Shown here piece by piece: positions 43,342 to 51,486 of a stretch of 64,000 bases of DNA. The stretch's first letter is position 1. Each line of letters begins with the position of its first letter. The position numbers were made by a program, and so were the translations under genes. The stretch spans positions 62,001 through 126,000 of the forward strand of contig NZ_JNIX01000016.1 of the NCBI RefSeq assembly GCF_000701445.1. Reading direction: 5' to 3'. Source of the DNA: Brevundimonas bacteroides DSM 4726. GTDB taxonomy: Bacteria > Pseudomonadota > Alphaproteobacteria > Caulobacterales > Caulobacteraceae. The notes under the pieces were generated by a model that was given only the letters and a program-made list of their open reading frames with translations, did no database searches and had not been told where the DNA came from.

Positions 43342-44217
43342 TTACGCCGCGAAACGCCCGCCCTTGGCCGCATAGGCCTGGGTGCCGCGCGTGATGACAC
43401 GGTCGTACGGCTCAATGGCGTCCACCGCGATCGACGACTTGCCCTTTAGCCGCTCGTAGATGGGTCCGAAGTCCTCGTAGGTCGCATCGTTGAGGGCCTC
43501 GATCGAGGGCACGACGAAGTAGACCTGCTGGAAGTCGTCGATGCGATAATCGGTCCGCATGATCCGCTCGAGGTCAAACGCGATCCGGTTAGGCGACAGG
43601 TCTTCAAGGGCGAATACGCTCTCCGACGCCGAGGATACGATCCCCGCGCCGTAGATGCGCAGGCCGTCGGTGTCCTCCAGCAGGCCGAACTCGACCGTGT
43701 ACCAGTAGAGCCGGGCCAGGTTCTTGAGCATGCCCAGCGACTGAGCCCTCTGCCCGCCCTGGCCATAGGCCTGCATGTAGTCGGCGAAGGTCGGATCGGT
43801 CAACATCGGCACATGGCCGAACACATCGTGAAAAATATCCGGCTCTTGCAGGTAATCCAGCTGATCGGGCTTGCGGATGAACTGGCCGGACGGAAAACGC
43901 CGGTTGGCCAGATGATCGAAGAAGACATCGTCGGGCACCAGGCCGGGCACGCAGACAACGGTCCAGCCGGTCAGGGCCTTCAGCTTGGGGTTCATCAGGG
44001 CGAAGTCGGGGATGCCGCCGGTGTTCAGATCCAGCGCCTGAAGCCCCCGCAGAAAGGCGTCGCAGGCCCGACCCGGCAATATCGTCATCTGCCGGGCATA
44101 GAGCGTATCCCAGGTGTCATGCTCGACCTGGGTATAGGCGCGCCAGTTCTGCGAGATGGTCCAGTCAGCGGCCGCCCCTTCCGGCGGCTTGTCGAACACG
44201 TGCTCGAAATCGGACAT
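43342..44217 (-). CDS. phhA: Phenylalanine 4-monooxygenase
   Basis: A 291-residue non-haem iron, tetrahydropterin-dependent hydroxylase that makes tyrosine from phenylalanine. The iron ligands are H130, H135 (PDIFHDVFGHVP) and E176 (VEFGLL). The stretch ALTGWTVVCVPGLVPDDVFFDHLANRRFPSGQFIR and the length are typical of bacterial, single-domain PAH. ATG 44217 is clear. No pterin recycling gene (phhB) is adjacent. It is followed by lpxC, 93 nt away. Confidence 0.95.
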   Translation of the reverse strand: MSDFEHVFDKPPEGAAADWTISQNWRAYTQVEHDTWDTLYARQMTILPGRACDAFLRGLQALDLNTGGIPDFALMNPKLKALTGWTVVCVPGLVPDDVFFDHLANRRFPSGQFIRKPDQLDYLQEPDIFHDVFGHVPMLTDPTFADYMQAYGQGGQRAQSLGMLKNLARLYWYTVEFGLLEDTDGLRIYGAGIVSSASESVFALEDLSPNRIAFDLERIMRTDYRIDDFQQVYFVVPSIEALNDATYEDFGPIYERLKGKSSIAVDAIEPYDRVITRGTQAYAAKGGRFAA

Positions 44218-44305
44218 GGCGAACTCCTCGGGATCGTCTTAGGCGTCGCCGCGATCAGGTTCAATGAATCGGCTAGGTCCTCGGCGCATGGTCGAATGTG
44301 GGCGG

Positions 44306-45454
44306 TCAGCTCTGCCGATACGGCGACAACTCTGCCGTCAGCCCGGCGATCTCCGCCTCCACACCCCGCCGCTCCTGCTCCAGGTAGCGATCCACCGGCA
44401 CGCGAAGCGCCATATCGGCGATGTGGTGGGCGGAGTGTACGGGGGTGGGGAGGTAGCCGCGGGCGATCTTGTGCTCGCCCTGGGCGCCCGCCTCGACGCG
44501 GGACAGGCCGCGCGAGATGGCGAAGTCGATGGCCTGGTAGTAGCAGAGCTCGAAATGGAGGAAGGGCACCTCCTCCAGCGCGCCCCACTGGCGGCCGTAG
44601 AGGGCGTCGCGGCCGATGAAGTTGAGGGCGCCTGCGATCGGCGTCTTGTCCCGGAAGGCCATCATCAGGGCGATGCGGTCGGCCATCGTCTGGCCCACCA
44701 TCGAGAAGAAGGCGCGGGTCAGATAGGGGCGGCCCCACTTGCGCGACCCCGTGTCCATGTAGAAGGCGAAGAAGGCGTCCCAGTGGGCCTCTCTGACATC
44801 ACTCCCTGTCAGGACGCGGATGTCGAGCCCGGCGTGGGCATCACGCCGTTCGCGGCGGATGGTCTTTCGTCGGTTCGACGACAGGGCGGCGAGGAAGTCG
44901 TCGAAGGTCTGATAGCCGTCGTTGCGCCAGATGAACTGCATGTCCTGACGCAGCAGCAGGCCTTGGTCGCCCATCAGCCGCCACTCGGCCTCGGTCGGGA
45001 AGTTGACGTGCAGGGACGACAGGTCCAGCCGCTCGCACAGGGTCAGGGCGCCGTGGATCAGGGCCTCGCCCACCGTCGCGGCGTCGACGTCCGGATGGGC
45101 GATCAGGCGCGGCCCGGTCGCAGGTGTGAAGGGCACGGCGGACAGGAGCTTGGGATAGTAGCGCCCGCCCGCCCGCTGATAGGCGTCGGCCCAGCTGTGG
45201 TCGAAGACGTACTCCCCCTGGCTGTGGCCCTTGAGCCAGAGGGGCATGATCCCGATGACCCGGTCGTCGGGGTCCCGCAACGTCAGGTGCCGCCCGGCCC
45301 AGCCCTGACGCGGGACGGCGCTGCCCGAGGCCTCGCAGGCGTGGAGGAAGTCGAATGACACGAACGGGTCGCCGGTCGGGAGCGCGCAGGCGTCCCAGGC
45401 CTCGCGGCCAATGGCGGAGACGGTGTCGTGGACCTGAAGGGTGAAGTCGTTCAC
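44306..45454 (-). CDS. DUF482 (FemAB-like GNAT) protein
   Basis: A 382-residue protein of the COG3146/DUF482 family, a double GNAT-like fold resembling peptidoglycan FemAB enzymes. Signatures include DPFVSFDFLHACEASGSA, DHSWADAYQRAGGRYYPKLLSAVPFTPATGPRL and NRRKTIRRERRDA. GTG 45454 is used because GGGGAGAAGG lies just upstream; an earlier in-frame ATG at 45490 is possible. It follows the secretion locus on the same strand. Its reaction is unknown, and aminoacylation of a cell-wall or envelope component is only a family inference. Confidence 0.83.
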   Translation of the reverse strand: MNDFTLQVHDTVSAIGREAWDACALPTGDPFVSFDFLHACEASGSAVPRQGWAGRHLTLRDPDDRVIGIMPLWLKGHSQGEYVFDHSWADAYQRAGGRYYPKLLSAVPFTPATGPRLIAHPDVDAATVGEALIHGALTLCERLDLSSLHVNFPTEAEWRLMGDQGLLLRQDMQFIWRNDGYQTFDDFLAALSSNRRKTIRRERRDAHAGLDIRVLTGSDVREAHWDAFFAFYMDTGSRKWGRPYLTRAFFSMVGQTMADRIALMMAFRDKTPIAGALNFIGRDALYGRQWGALEEVPFLHFELCYYQAIDFAISRGLSRVEAGAQGEHKIARGYLPTPVHSAHHIADMALRVPVDRYLEQERRGVEAEIAGLTAELSPYRQS

Positions 45455-45509
45455 CCCGGCCTTCTCCCCTCCCCGATCCGGACCGGGCAAGAGGCGATTG
45501 CGCGTCGCG

Positions 45510-47552
45510 TCAAAACACCTCGTCCACGTCGGGCTCCAGCCTCGGCGTCGACTGCAGCGCAGGCGGCCGCGACGGGTCGATCCGCACTGGCTCGGCGGCG
45601 CGCAAGCGGTCGTAGCTCTCCTGCGCCGAGGCGGCCACGTCGGCGGCGTCCCGCAGGATCGTGGGCTTGAGGAAGATGAACAGGGTGCGGCGCGTCTGGC
45701 TGTCGTTCCGCGAGCGGAAGGCGTTGCCGATCAGGGGGATGCTGGCCAGACCCGGCACGCGGCTGTTGCCGATCTGGCGGTCGTCGGTGACCAGGCCGCC
45801 CAGGACGATGGTCTCGCCGTCGTCGGCCAGCACGCTGGTCTGGATGCTGCGCCGGTTGGTGATCAGGTCGGCCGCGCCCGTGACCGTCGTGGTGACCAGC
45901 GACGACACCTCCTGGCTGACCTCCAGCCGCACCGTCTCGCCTTCGTGCACGCGCGGCACGACGCGCAGCGTCAGGCCCACGTCCTCGCGGCTAATGGTGG
46001 TGAAGGGGTTGGTCGAGTTGCCGTCGGTCGCGAAGCTGCCGGTCCGGAACGGCACGTTCTGACCGACCACGATCTCGGCCGGTTCGTTGTCCAGGACCGT
46101 CACGCTGGGCGAGGACAGGAGATTGGCCGCAGAGTTGGTGCCGAGCGCTTGGAGCAGCACGCCAAACTCGCCCTCCTCGCCCGCCGCGACCGACAGGCCC
46201 GACGACAGCAGACGCCCGGCCGGATAGCCCAGCGCCGTCAGCACGGTCGACAGCGAGGATCCCGCATTGCCGAAGGAGGTGCCGCCGACGACGCCCGTGT
46301 CGGGCACGGCGCCGCCGAGGCCCAGCTGAACGCCGATCTGCTCGCCGAGCTCGCCGGTGATCTCGACGATGGCGACCTCGATCTTGACCTGGGCGCGGCG
46401 CAGATCGAGCTGGCTGATCAGCTCCTCCAGCATCTGCACCGTCGCGGGCGGGCCGCGCATGACGACCGCGTTCAACTCCGGCGAGGCCTGGACCGTCACG
46501 CCATCGAGCGTGAAGCCCGTCGGCCGCGCCGCCGGACCGCCCGTGCCAGGCTGAGGCAGGGATCCCCCCTCCCCGCCCGAGGTGATGGCCGCCGCGGCCT
46601 GGGCCGCCGTGTCGCGGTTCGAGGCCGAAAGGCTGGCCAGGCCGGTGTCGTTGCGCAGCGAGCGCGCCACGGCGTTGGTCGCCGGACCCTCGCCGCCCAG
46701 CAGGCCTCGCACGATGTCGGTGATCGCCTCGGCGTCGGAGTTCCGCAGGCGCACCACGCGGGTGATCGGCGTCGCGCCACCCGGCGTGTCCAGCGCCGCC
46801 ACGATCGAGCGCGCCTGGGCGATATCGGCCGCGTCGCCCCGGATCAGCAGGACGTTGGACCGCTCGTCCGCCGTCACGCGCGGCCCACCGGCGTCGGAGC
46901 CCAGCAGGGCACCCACCGACGCCGCCACATCGGTCGCCGAGGCGTATTGCAGGGCGATGGCGTCGAACGACGACCCGCCGCCCCGGTCCAGCGTGGCCGC
47001 CAGCGCCTGCACCCGGGCGATGTTCTCGGCGTAGTCGGTGACGACCACGGCGTTGGGCTCGGTCAGGGCCTCGATGGCCCCGAACGACGACACCAGCGGC
47101 CGCAGCGCCCGCACGGCCTGGTCGCTGGGCAGGTTCCGCAGCCGCACCAGCCGCGTCACGATCTGCTGGCTGGAGCTGGCCGCGCCGGTCTCGGACGCCC
47201 CGCTCTGAACCACGCTGGCTTGGGGCACGATGCGCCAGACGTTTCCGCTGCGCACCGCCGCGAACCCCGAGGTGCGGAGCACCGAGAGGAACAGCTCCCA
47301 CACGCCGTTACGACTCAGCGGCTGGGCCGAGACGACGTTGACCTGTCCCTGCACCTGCGGGTCGAGCACGAGGGTGCGGCCGGTGATGCGGCTGACCTGT
47401 TCGGCCACGTCCTTGATGTCGGCGCCGCGCATGTTGATGACCACGTCCTGCATGGCCTCGGGCGGCGGGGCGACAGTTTGGGCGAGCGGCGCGGTCGCGG
47501 CCACGGTCAGGGCCATGACGCTGGCAGTGGTCAGGCGGAGGAGTTTGGTCAC
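45510..47552 (-). CDS. gspD: Type II secretion secretin GspD
   Basis: A 680-residue outer-membrane secretin. A signal peptide (MTKLLRLTTASVMALTVAATAPLAQT) is followed by N0 (VVINMRGADIKDVAEQVSRITGRTLVLDPQVQG), N1-N3 repeats with VTADERSNVLLIRG-type ends, and a C-terminal secretin domain containing EVAIVEITGELGEQIG, NEPAEIVVGQNVPF and VLGGLVTDDRQ. The tail (RLEPDVDEVF) lacks an obvious S-domain. It forms the exit channel. It follows gspC by nine nt in the same operon (gspG-H-I-C-D). Confidence 0.94.
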   Translation of the reverse strand: MTKLLRLTTASVMALTVAATAPLAQTVAPPPEAMQDVVINMRGADIKDVAEQVSRITGRTLVLDPQVQGQVNVVSAQPLSRNGVWELFLSVLRTSGFAAVRSGNVWRIVPQASVVQSGASETGAASSSQQIVTRLVRLRNLPSDQAVRALRPLVSSFGAIEALTEPNAVVVTDYAENIARVQALAATLDRGGGSSFDAIALQYASATDVAASVGALLGSDAGGPRVTADERSNVLLIRGDAADIAQARSIVAALDTPGGATPITRVVRLRNSDAEAITDIVRGLLGGEGPATNAVARSLRNDTGLASLSASNRDTAAQAAAAITSGGEGGSLPQPGTGGPAARPTGFTLDGVTVQASPELNAVVMRGPPATVQMLEELISQLDLRRAQVKIEVAIVEITGELGEQIGVQLGLGGAVPDTGVVGGTSFGNAGSSLSTVLTALGYPAGRLLSSGLSVAAGEEGEFGVLLQALGTNSAANLLSSPSVTVLDNEPAEIVVGQNVPFRTGSFATDGNSTNPFTTISREDVGLTLRVVPRVHEGETVRLEVSQEVSSLVTTTVTGAADLITNRRSIQTSVLADDGETIVLGGLVTDDRQIGNSRVPGLASIPLIGNAFRSRNDSQTRRTLFIFLKPTILRDAADVAASAQESYDRLRAAEPVRIDPSRPPALQSTPRLEPDVDEVF

Positions 47553-47561
47553 GCCGGGCTC

Positions 47562-48452
47562 CTAGCGAAGCGGAAAGGTGAAGGTGAGACGTCGGCCGTC
47601 GCGGTTGACGACCACGCGGGCCTGTCCGGCCGCGCGCGCCTGTTCGAACAGCTGCTGGTCGCTGGTCGCGCCCGAGACGGGCTGTCCGTTCAGGCTCTCG
47701 ATGACATCGCCGGGCTGGAGGCCGAAGCGGCGCAGTTCGGCCGAAGGGTTCGGGCCGACGCGATAGCCGGACGCCGTGGCCGAAACGCCGGACGCGCCGG
47801 CGGCGGCGGCGACATTCGGGGTCGCCCCGGAGTCGATCGGCGGAGGCGCGGGTCGGGCGGCGGCGGCGCTGGCCACCGGCGAGGCGGCGGCCAGGGCGGC
47901 GGCGGCCTGGGGCGTCGGAGTCGGCGGCCCGACCGGCGTGACCGTGATGCCCGCACCGGGCGCGGCCGCCGTCGGATCGACCGGAGCGACGACGGGCTGG
48001 GGGAAGTCCAGACGCTCGCGCGTCCCGCCGACGTTCAGGATCACATGGTCGATCTCAATAGACTCGATCACCGCGTTCGCCGCCGGGCTTTGACCGACGC
48101 CATAGATCGTGGCCGGACCCTCTCCGACCGCGATCAGGGCCGTCGATGCGCTGGGCGGGTAGGCCGCCAGCACGCCCTTCAGGACCAGTCCCAGGCTGGA
48201 CGCGGGAAGACCGCCGACCGAGGCCGCACCCCCGCCGAAGGGTGCGAGGGTAACGATGCGCGCCACGTCCGGGTCCTGCCCACCGGCCTGAATACCGAGC
48301 GGCGGCAGGCTTTCGGCGACGGCGACTTCGCTGCGCCCGTCGTCCCACCCGACGAGCCGCCACGTCAGGGCCGCGAGCGCCCAGGCGATCGATCCGACCA
48401 CCAGCACGCTGACGGCCCGCAAGGCCAGCTCGTTCCTGCGCTCCGGGGTCAC
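47562..48452 (-). CDS. gspC: Type II secretion protein GspC
   Basis: A 296-residue inner-membrane protein linking the secretin to the inner platform. One membrane helix near residues 13-32 (AVSVLVVGSIAWALAAL) is followed by an HR domain and a Pro/Ala-rich linker. A PDZ domain at the end contains LRRFGLQPGDVIESLNGQPV. GTG 48452 overlaps the gspI stop in GTGA; a longer frame to 48677 lies over gspI and is not used. It contacts GspD N0. The order I-C-D differs from the usual C-D-E-F-G start. Confidence 0.87.
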   Translation of the reverse strand: MTPERRNELALRAVSVLVVGSIAWALAALTWRLVGWDDGRSEVAVAESLPPLGIQAGGQDPDVARIVTLAPFGGGAASVGGLPASSLGLVLKGVLAAYPPSASTALIAVGEGPATIYGVGQSPAANAVIESIEIDHVILNVGGTRERLDFPQPVVAPVDPTAAAPGAGITVTPVGPPTPTPQAAAALAAASPVASAAAARPAPPPIDSGATPNVAAAAGASGVSATASGYRVGPNPSAELRRFGLQPGDVIESLNGQPVSGATSDQQLFEQARAAGQARVVVNRDGRRLTFTFPLR

Positions 48453-48823
48453 GCCGCGCTTCCCAGCTGGTCGACGAAGCCGGACAACTGGATGGTCTCC
48501 TCGCCCGAGCCCGCCGGACCGACTGCGACCTCGACGGCGATCAGGTCGGGATCTTCGGTGGCCCGGCGGCTGACCCGCACATCCCACTGCCGCGCCATCA
48601 TGGTGACGGTTGAGACATCCGCAGCGGCCGCCCCGCCCTTCAGGTTCAGCTCGGTCAGCCGGTTCTCGGCCACCCACTGGGCGACAACCCGATCCTCCAG
48701 CCCGCGCACCCCGTCGACATGGGCCTGGGTCGCGCGGGTCAGGCCCACCGTGGCGATGGCCAGGATGAACATGGCGACCAGCGCCTCCATCAGGGAATAG
48801 CCAGACCGGCGCGCGCCCATCAC
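48449..48823 (-). CDS. gspI: Type II secretion minor pseudopilin GspI
   Basis: A 124-residue pseudopilin. The class III signal is RRSG followed by YSLMEALVAMFILAIATVGL, cut after Gly with Glu at mature position 5. GspI forms the tip complex with GspJ and GspK. It overlaps gspH by four nt and gspC by four nt (GTGA), so the chain is translationally coupled. Confidence 0.87.
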   Translation of the reverse strand: MMGARRSGYSLMEALVAMFILAIATVGLTRATQAHVDGVRGLEDRVVAQWVAENRLTELNLKGGAAAADVSTVTMMARQWDVRVSRRATEDPDLIAVEVAVGPAGSGEETIQLSGFVDQLGSAA

Positions 48824-49302
48824 GCCGCCTCGTCCGTCACGGGCCGCGCCACGGCGTTGAGCCCGTCGAACTCGACCCGCCAGCGCCGCTCGCCCTTGGC
48901 CAGGCCGAAGGCGGCGACGGGTTGCGCGCCGTCCGGATCGATGGTCACGGGCGAGGTCGTCTCCAGCCCGATCAGGGTCACGCCAGCCGGCAGGGCGTGC
49001 CGTTCCGCCAGCGCCTCGAGCCCCTCGGCCGCCGCGCCGTCGGGCCGCACGAAGCCGTAGCCCTCGCCATCGAACGCCAGGGCTAGGGGCCGTCGCGTCA
49101 CCAGCACGTCGTCCGCGGCCAGCCGCAGTCGGTCGGCCAGCCGGTTGGCCTCGGTCTCCACGCCCATGCCGCGATCCGCCGCGCCCACGCCCAGCGTCAC
49201 AACCGCCGCCATGACCCCAACGATGGCCAGGACGACAAGAATCTCCACGAGGGTCATGCCCTCGCGCCGCATCCGCCTGAACTGTCCCCCGACAGCGGTC
49301 AT
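48820..49302 (-). CDS. gspH: Type II secretion minor pseudopilin GspH
   Basis: A 160-residue minor pseudopilin. The prepilin signal RREG|MTLVEILVVLAIVGVMAAVV has Glu at mature position 5. The C-terminal part has strands such as PLALAFDGEGYGFV. It is in the gspG-H-I-C-D transcript with a one-base overlap to gspG's end and a four-nt overlap to gspI. The GspH call over GspI/J is from length and order. Confidence 0.85.
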   Translation of the reverse strand: MTAVGGQFRRMRREGMTLVEILVVLAIVGVMAAVVTLGVGAADRGMGVETEANRLADRLRLAADDVLVTRRPLALAFDGEGYGFVRPDGAAAEGLEALAERHALPAGVTLIGLETTSPVTIDPDGAQPVAAFGLAKGERRWRVEFDGLNAVARPVTDEAA

Positions 49303-49766
49303 CAGCGGCTCTTCTCCGTCAGATCGGCGTCCAGGCCTTCGCCGCCCTCCTCGCCGTCCTTGCCGAGGCTGAACAGGTCATAGGCGCCCGACTGGCCGGG
49401 GCTGCGATAGACGTAGTCGCGGCCCCAGGGGTCCTGCGGCAGTTCGGTCAGATAGGGTTCGGTCGGATAGGCGCGCGGCGCGGGCGGCGCGGTCGGACGC
49501 TCGACGAGCGCGTTTAGCCCCTGCTCCGTCGTCGGATAGTCGCCGTTGTCCAAACGGTACATGCGCAGCGCCGTCGCCACCGTCTTCAGGTCTGTCTTGG
49601 CCACGGTGACTCGCGCCTCGTCGGGACGGCCGATCACGTTCGGCACGATCAAGACGGCAACGACCGCGATGATCGCCAGAACGACGATCATCTCGACCAG
49701 AGTCAGTCCATCGCGCCGACGCGAAAGACCAGATGCCCATTTGTGACGCTTGGGCGAAGTCATCAT
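49302..49766 (-). CDS. gspG: Type II secretion major pseudopilin GspG
   Basis: A 154-residue major pseudopilin that forms the periplasmic pseudopilus. The prepilin cleavage site is RRRDG|LTLVEMIVVLAIIAVVAVLIVP, with Glu at mature position 5. The calcium-region and C-terminal marks YRLDNGDYPTTEQGLNALV, LPQDPWGRDYVYRSPG and YDLFSLGKDG are diagnostic of GspG. Two ATGs in tandem at 49766 and 49763 are possible; the first is used. The longer frame to 50048 covers the divergent gspL start. It is the first gene of the minus operon. Confidence 0.94.
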   Translation of the reverse strand: MMTSPKRHKWASGLSRRRDGLTLVEMIVVLAIIAVVAVLIVPNVIGRPDEARVTVAKTDLKTVATALRMYRLDNGDYPTTEQGLNALVERPTAPPAPRAYPTEPYLTELPQDPWGRDYVYRSPGQSGAYDLFSLGKDGEEGGEGLDADLTEKSR

Positions 49767-49795
49767 GACACTTTTTCTCGATGGGGCCGCCCGTA

Positions 49796-49823
49796 GCGAC
49801 AGCCTGTTTTTCGCTGCTATAGA
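49796..49823 (+). promoter_or_regulatory. Weak candidate promoter for gspL
   Basis: GCGACA at 49796-49801 and TATAGA at 49818-49823, 16 bases apart, lie 44 nt before the gspL ATG in the gap between divergent gspG and gspL. The match to a housekeeping promoter is partial (-35 in particular). The 101-bp gap must hold promoters for both operons. Confidence 0.25.
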
Positions 49824-49867
49824 CCGCCTCGTGGCCCTGGACCACGCCCTTCTGTCACGGACTTCCG

Positions 49868-50998
49868 ATGCCCGGTCGACCCGCCCGTTCGAACCTTCCG
49901 AGCCGAGGCTTATGGCGTATCGTCGATGACAGAATCTTTGCGGTGGACCGCGCCTGGGCGGGGCCGACCACGGTTCTGGTGCCTTCGGAAGACGTCCTGA
50001 CCCTGACGGTCGACCTGCCCTTCGCCACGCGGGCGCAGCGCCTTTCACATCTTCCGTATGCGATGGAAGACGCCGTCGCCGAGCCGCTGGCCAATCTCCA
50101 CTTCGCGCTCGGCCAGGAGGTCGCTCCGCGCCGTCATATCGCCGGGGCCGTCCGCCGCGCCCGGATGGATCAATGGATCGCCCTTCTGGCTGAGGCCGAT
50201 CTGGACGCGGCGATTCTGCTGCCCGACGCCCTGACCCTGCCGGTCCCGCCCCCCGGGGTCTGGGCCGTCCGGAAGGCCGAGGGCGGCCGCGCCCTGATCC
50301 GGACCGACAGTGGCTCAGGCTTCGCCGTGCCGCTGGCCATGCTCAACTCCGCCTGGACGGCGGCGGGCAAGCCCCGCATCGCCGCGCTGGGCGAACCCCT
50401 GCCCGACGCCATGGCCGAGGGGGTGGACGCGACCGCCGCCGTGGTCGACCCGGCGGGCGACCCGCTCCTGGTCCTGCCCCCGCTGGACCTGCGTCAGGGT
50501 CCCTATGCCGCGACCCGTCCCACCGACCTGTCCGCCGGGCGCACGCTGGCCTGGGTCGCCGGGATCGGTGTGATCGCCCACATCGCCATCCTCGGGATCG
50601 ATGCGCTCCTGCTGCACGGCATGGCCGAGCGCAAGGAGGCCGAGGCCCGCGCCGTGCTCCAGTCCGTCGCCCCCCAGGTCGCCGCCACCGACGACCCCGT
50701 CGCCGCCGCCGACCGCCTGCTGCGGGGCAGCGGGTCGGGGGCCAAGCCCTTCACCGGCCTGCTCAGCCGCACGTCCCAGGCCCTGCCCGGAGGCGGCGTC
50801 GTCGCCTTCAACCGGCTGGCCTATGAGCCGAGCGGGCTTGATCTCGCCGTCGTCGTGCCGGACGCCTCGACGCTCGACCGGGCGGTGGCGGCGCTGAACG
50901 CCTCGGGCCTGACCGCGACCGGCCAGCCCGGCGTCGCCGACGCCGCCGCCGCGAGCGGTGGGCTGAACGCCACCATCACGGTCGGAGGCGCCCGATGA
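49868..50998 (+). CDS. gspL: Type II secretion protein GspL
   Basis: A 376-residue inner-membrane protein of the platform. An actin-like N-terminal cytoplasmic part (about 1-220, with LPSEDVLTL-type strands and LSHLPYAMEDAVA) contacts GspE. One membrane helix lies near residues 226-246 (TLAWVAGIGVIAHIAILGIDALL), and a small periplasmic domain follows. ATG 49868 is the start. The gene overlaps gspM by four nt. It starts the second operon (gspL-M-E-F). Confidence 0.86.
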   Translation: MPGRPARSNLPSRGLWRIVDDRIFAVDRAWAGPTTVLVPSEDVLTLTVDLPFATRAQRLSHLPYAMEDAVAEPLANLHFALGQEVAPRRHIAGAVRRARMDQWIALLAEADLDAAILLPDALTLPVPPPGVWAVRKAEGGRALIRTDSGSGFAVPLAMLNSAWTAAGKPRIAALGEPLPDAMAEGVDATAAVVDPAGDPLLVLPPLDLRQGPYAATRPTDLSAGRTLAWVAGIGVIAHIAILGIDALLLHGMAERKEAEARAVLQSVAPQVAATDDPVAAADRLLRGSGSGAKPFTGLLSRTSQALPGGGVVAFNRLAYEPSGLDLAVVVPDASTLDRAVAALNASGLTATGQPGVADAAAASGGLNATITVGGAR

Positions 50999-51486
50999 GA
51001 GCCCCCGTCCTCCTGACCCGCGCGTCGCCGGCGATCGACTCCGCCGCCGCCTGGTACGCCGCCCGGTCGCGGCGCGAGCAGATCCTGCTGGCCGGGCTCG
51101 GCGGGCTGCTGGCCGGGGCGGTGCTGTGGCTCCTGATCCTGCGCCCCCTGCTCGACGCGCGCACGGCTTCCGTCGCCCGGATCGCCGCCTATGAAGAGGT
51201 CATGGTCCGCGTCCGCACCGCCGGGCCTCCGGGACCGATGGTGGCCGGGCTGGACGGCCCGCTGGACACCGCCATCCCGACCCAGGCCGCGACGTTCGGC
51301 GTCGTTCCGACCGTGGCCATGGACGGCGAGGCCGCGACCGTCACCGTGTCCGAGGGCCGCTACGACAGCCTGATCCCCTGGCTCTCGGCGCTGGAGGCCT
51401 CCGGCGCGGTCCTGTCCTCGGTCGAACTTCAGCGCGGTAGCCAGCCCGGGGCCGTCAACGCCACTCTGAGGGTCGAACGCCCATGA
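50995..51486 (+). CDS. gspM: Type II secretion protein GspM
   Basis: A 163-residue inner-membrane protein that dimerises with GspL. A cytoplasmic N-terminus (ARSRREQILLAGLG) runs into one membrane helix at about residues 31-51. A small periplasmic ferredoxin-like domain follows. The sequence RSRREQ before the helix is usual in GspM. Four-nt overlaps on both sides couple it to gspL and gspE. Confidence 0.84.
   Translation: MRAPVLLTRASPAIDSAAAWYAARSRREQILLAGLGGLLAGAVLWLLILRPLLDARTASVARIAAYEEVMVRVRTAGPPGPMVAGLDGPLDTAIPTQAATFGVVPTVAMDGEAATVTVSEGRYDSLIPWLSALEASGAVLSSVELQRGSQPGAVNATLRVERP

Noticed and set aside
45441..48800. A 1119-codon frame opposite gspC-gspD
   Set aside because: Low-complexity, Arg/Gly/His-rich product lying antisense to gspD and gspC; a shadow of high-GC coding sequence.
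49767..50048. Upstream extension of gspG
   Set aside because: It crosses the divergent promoter region and the start of gspL; the prepilin signal begins near ATG 49766.
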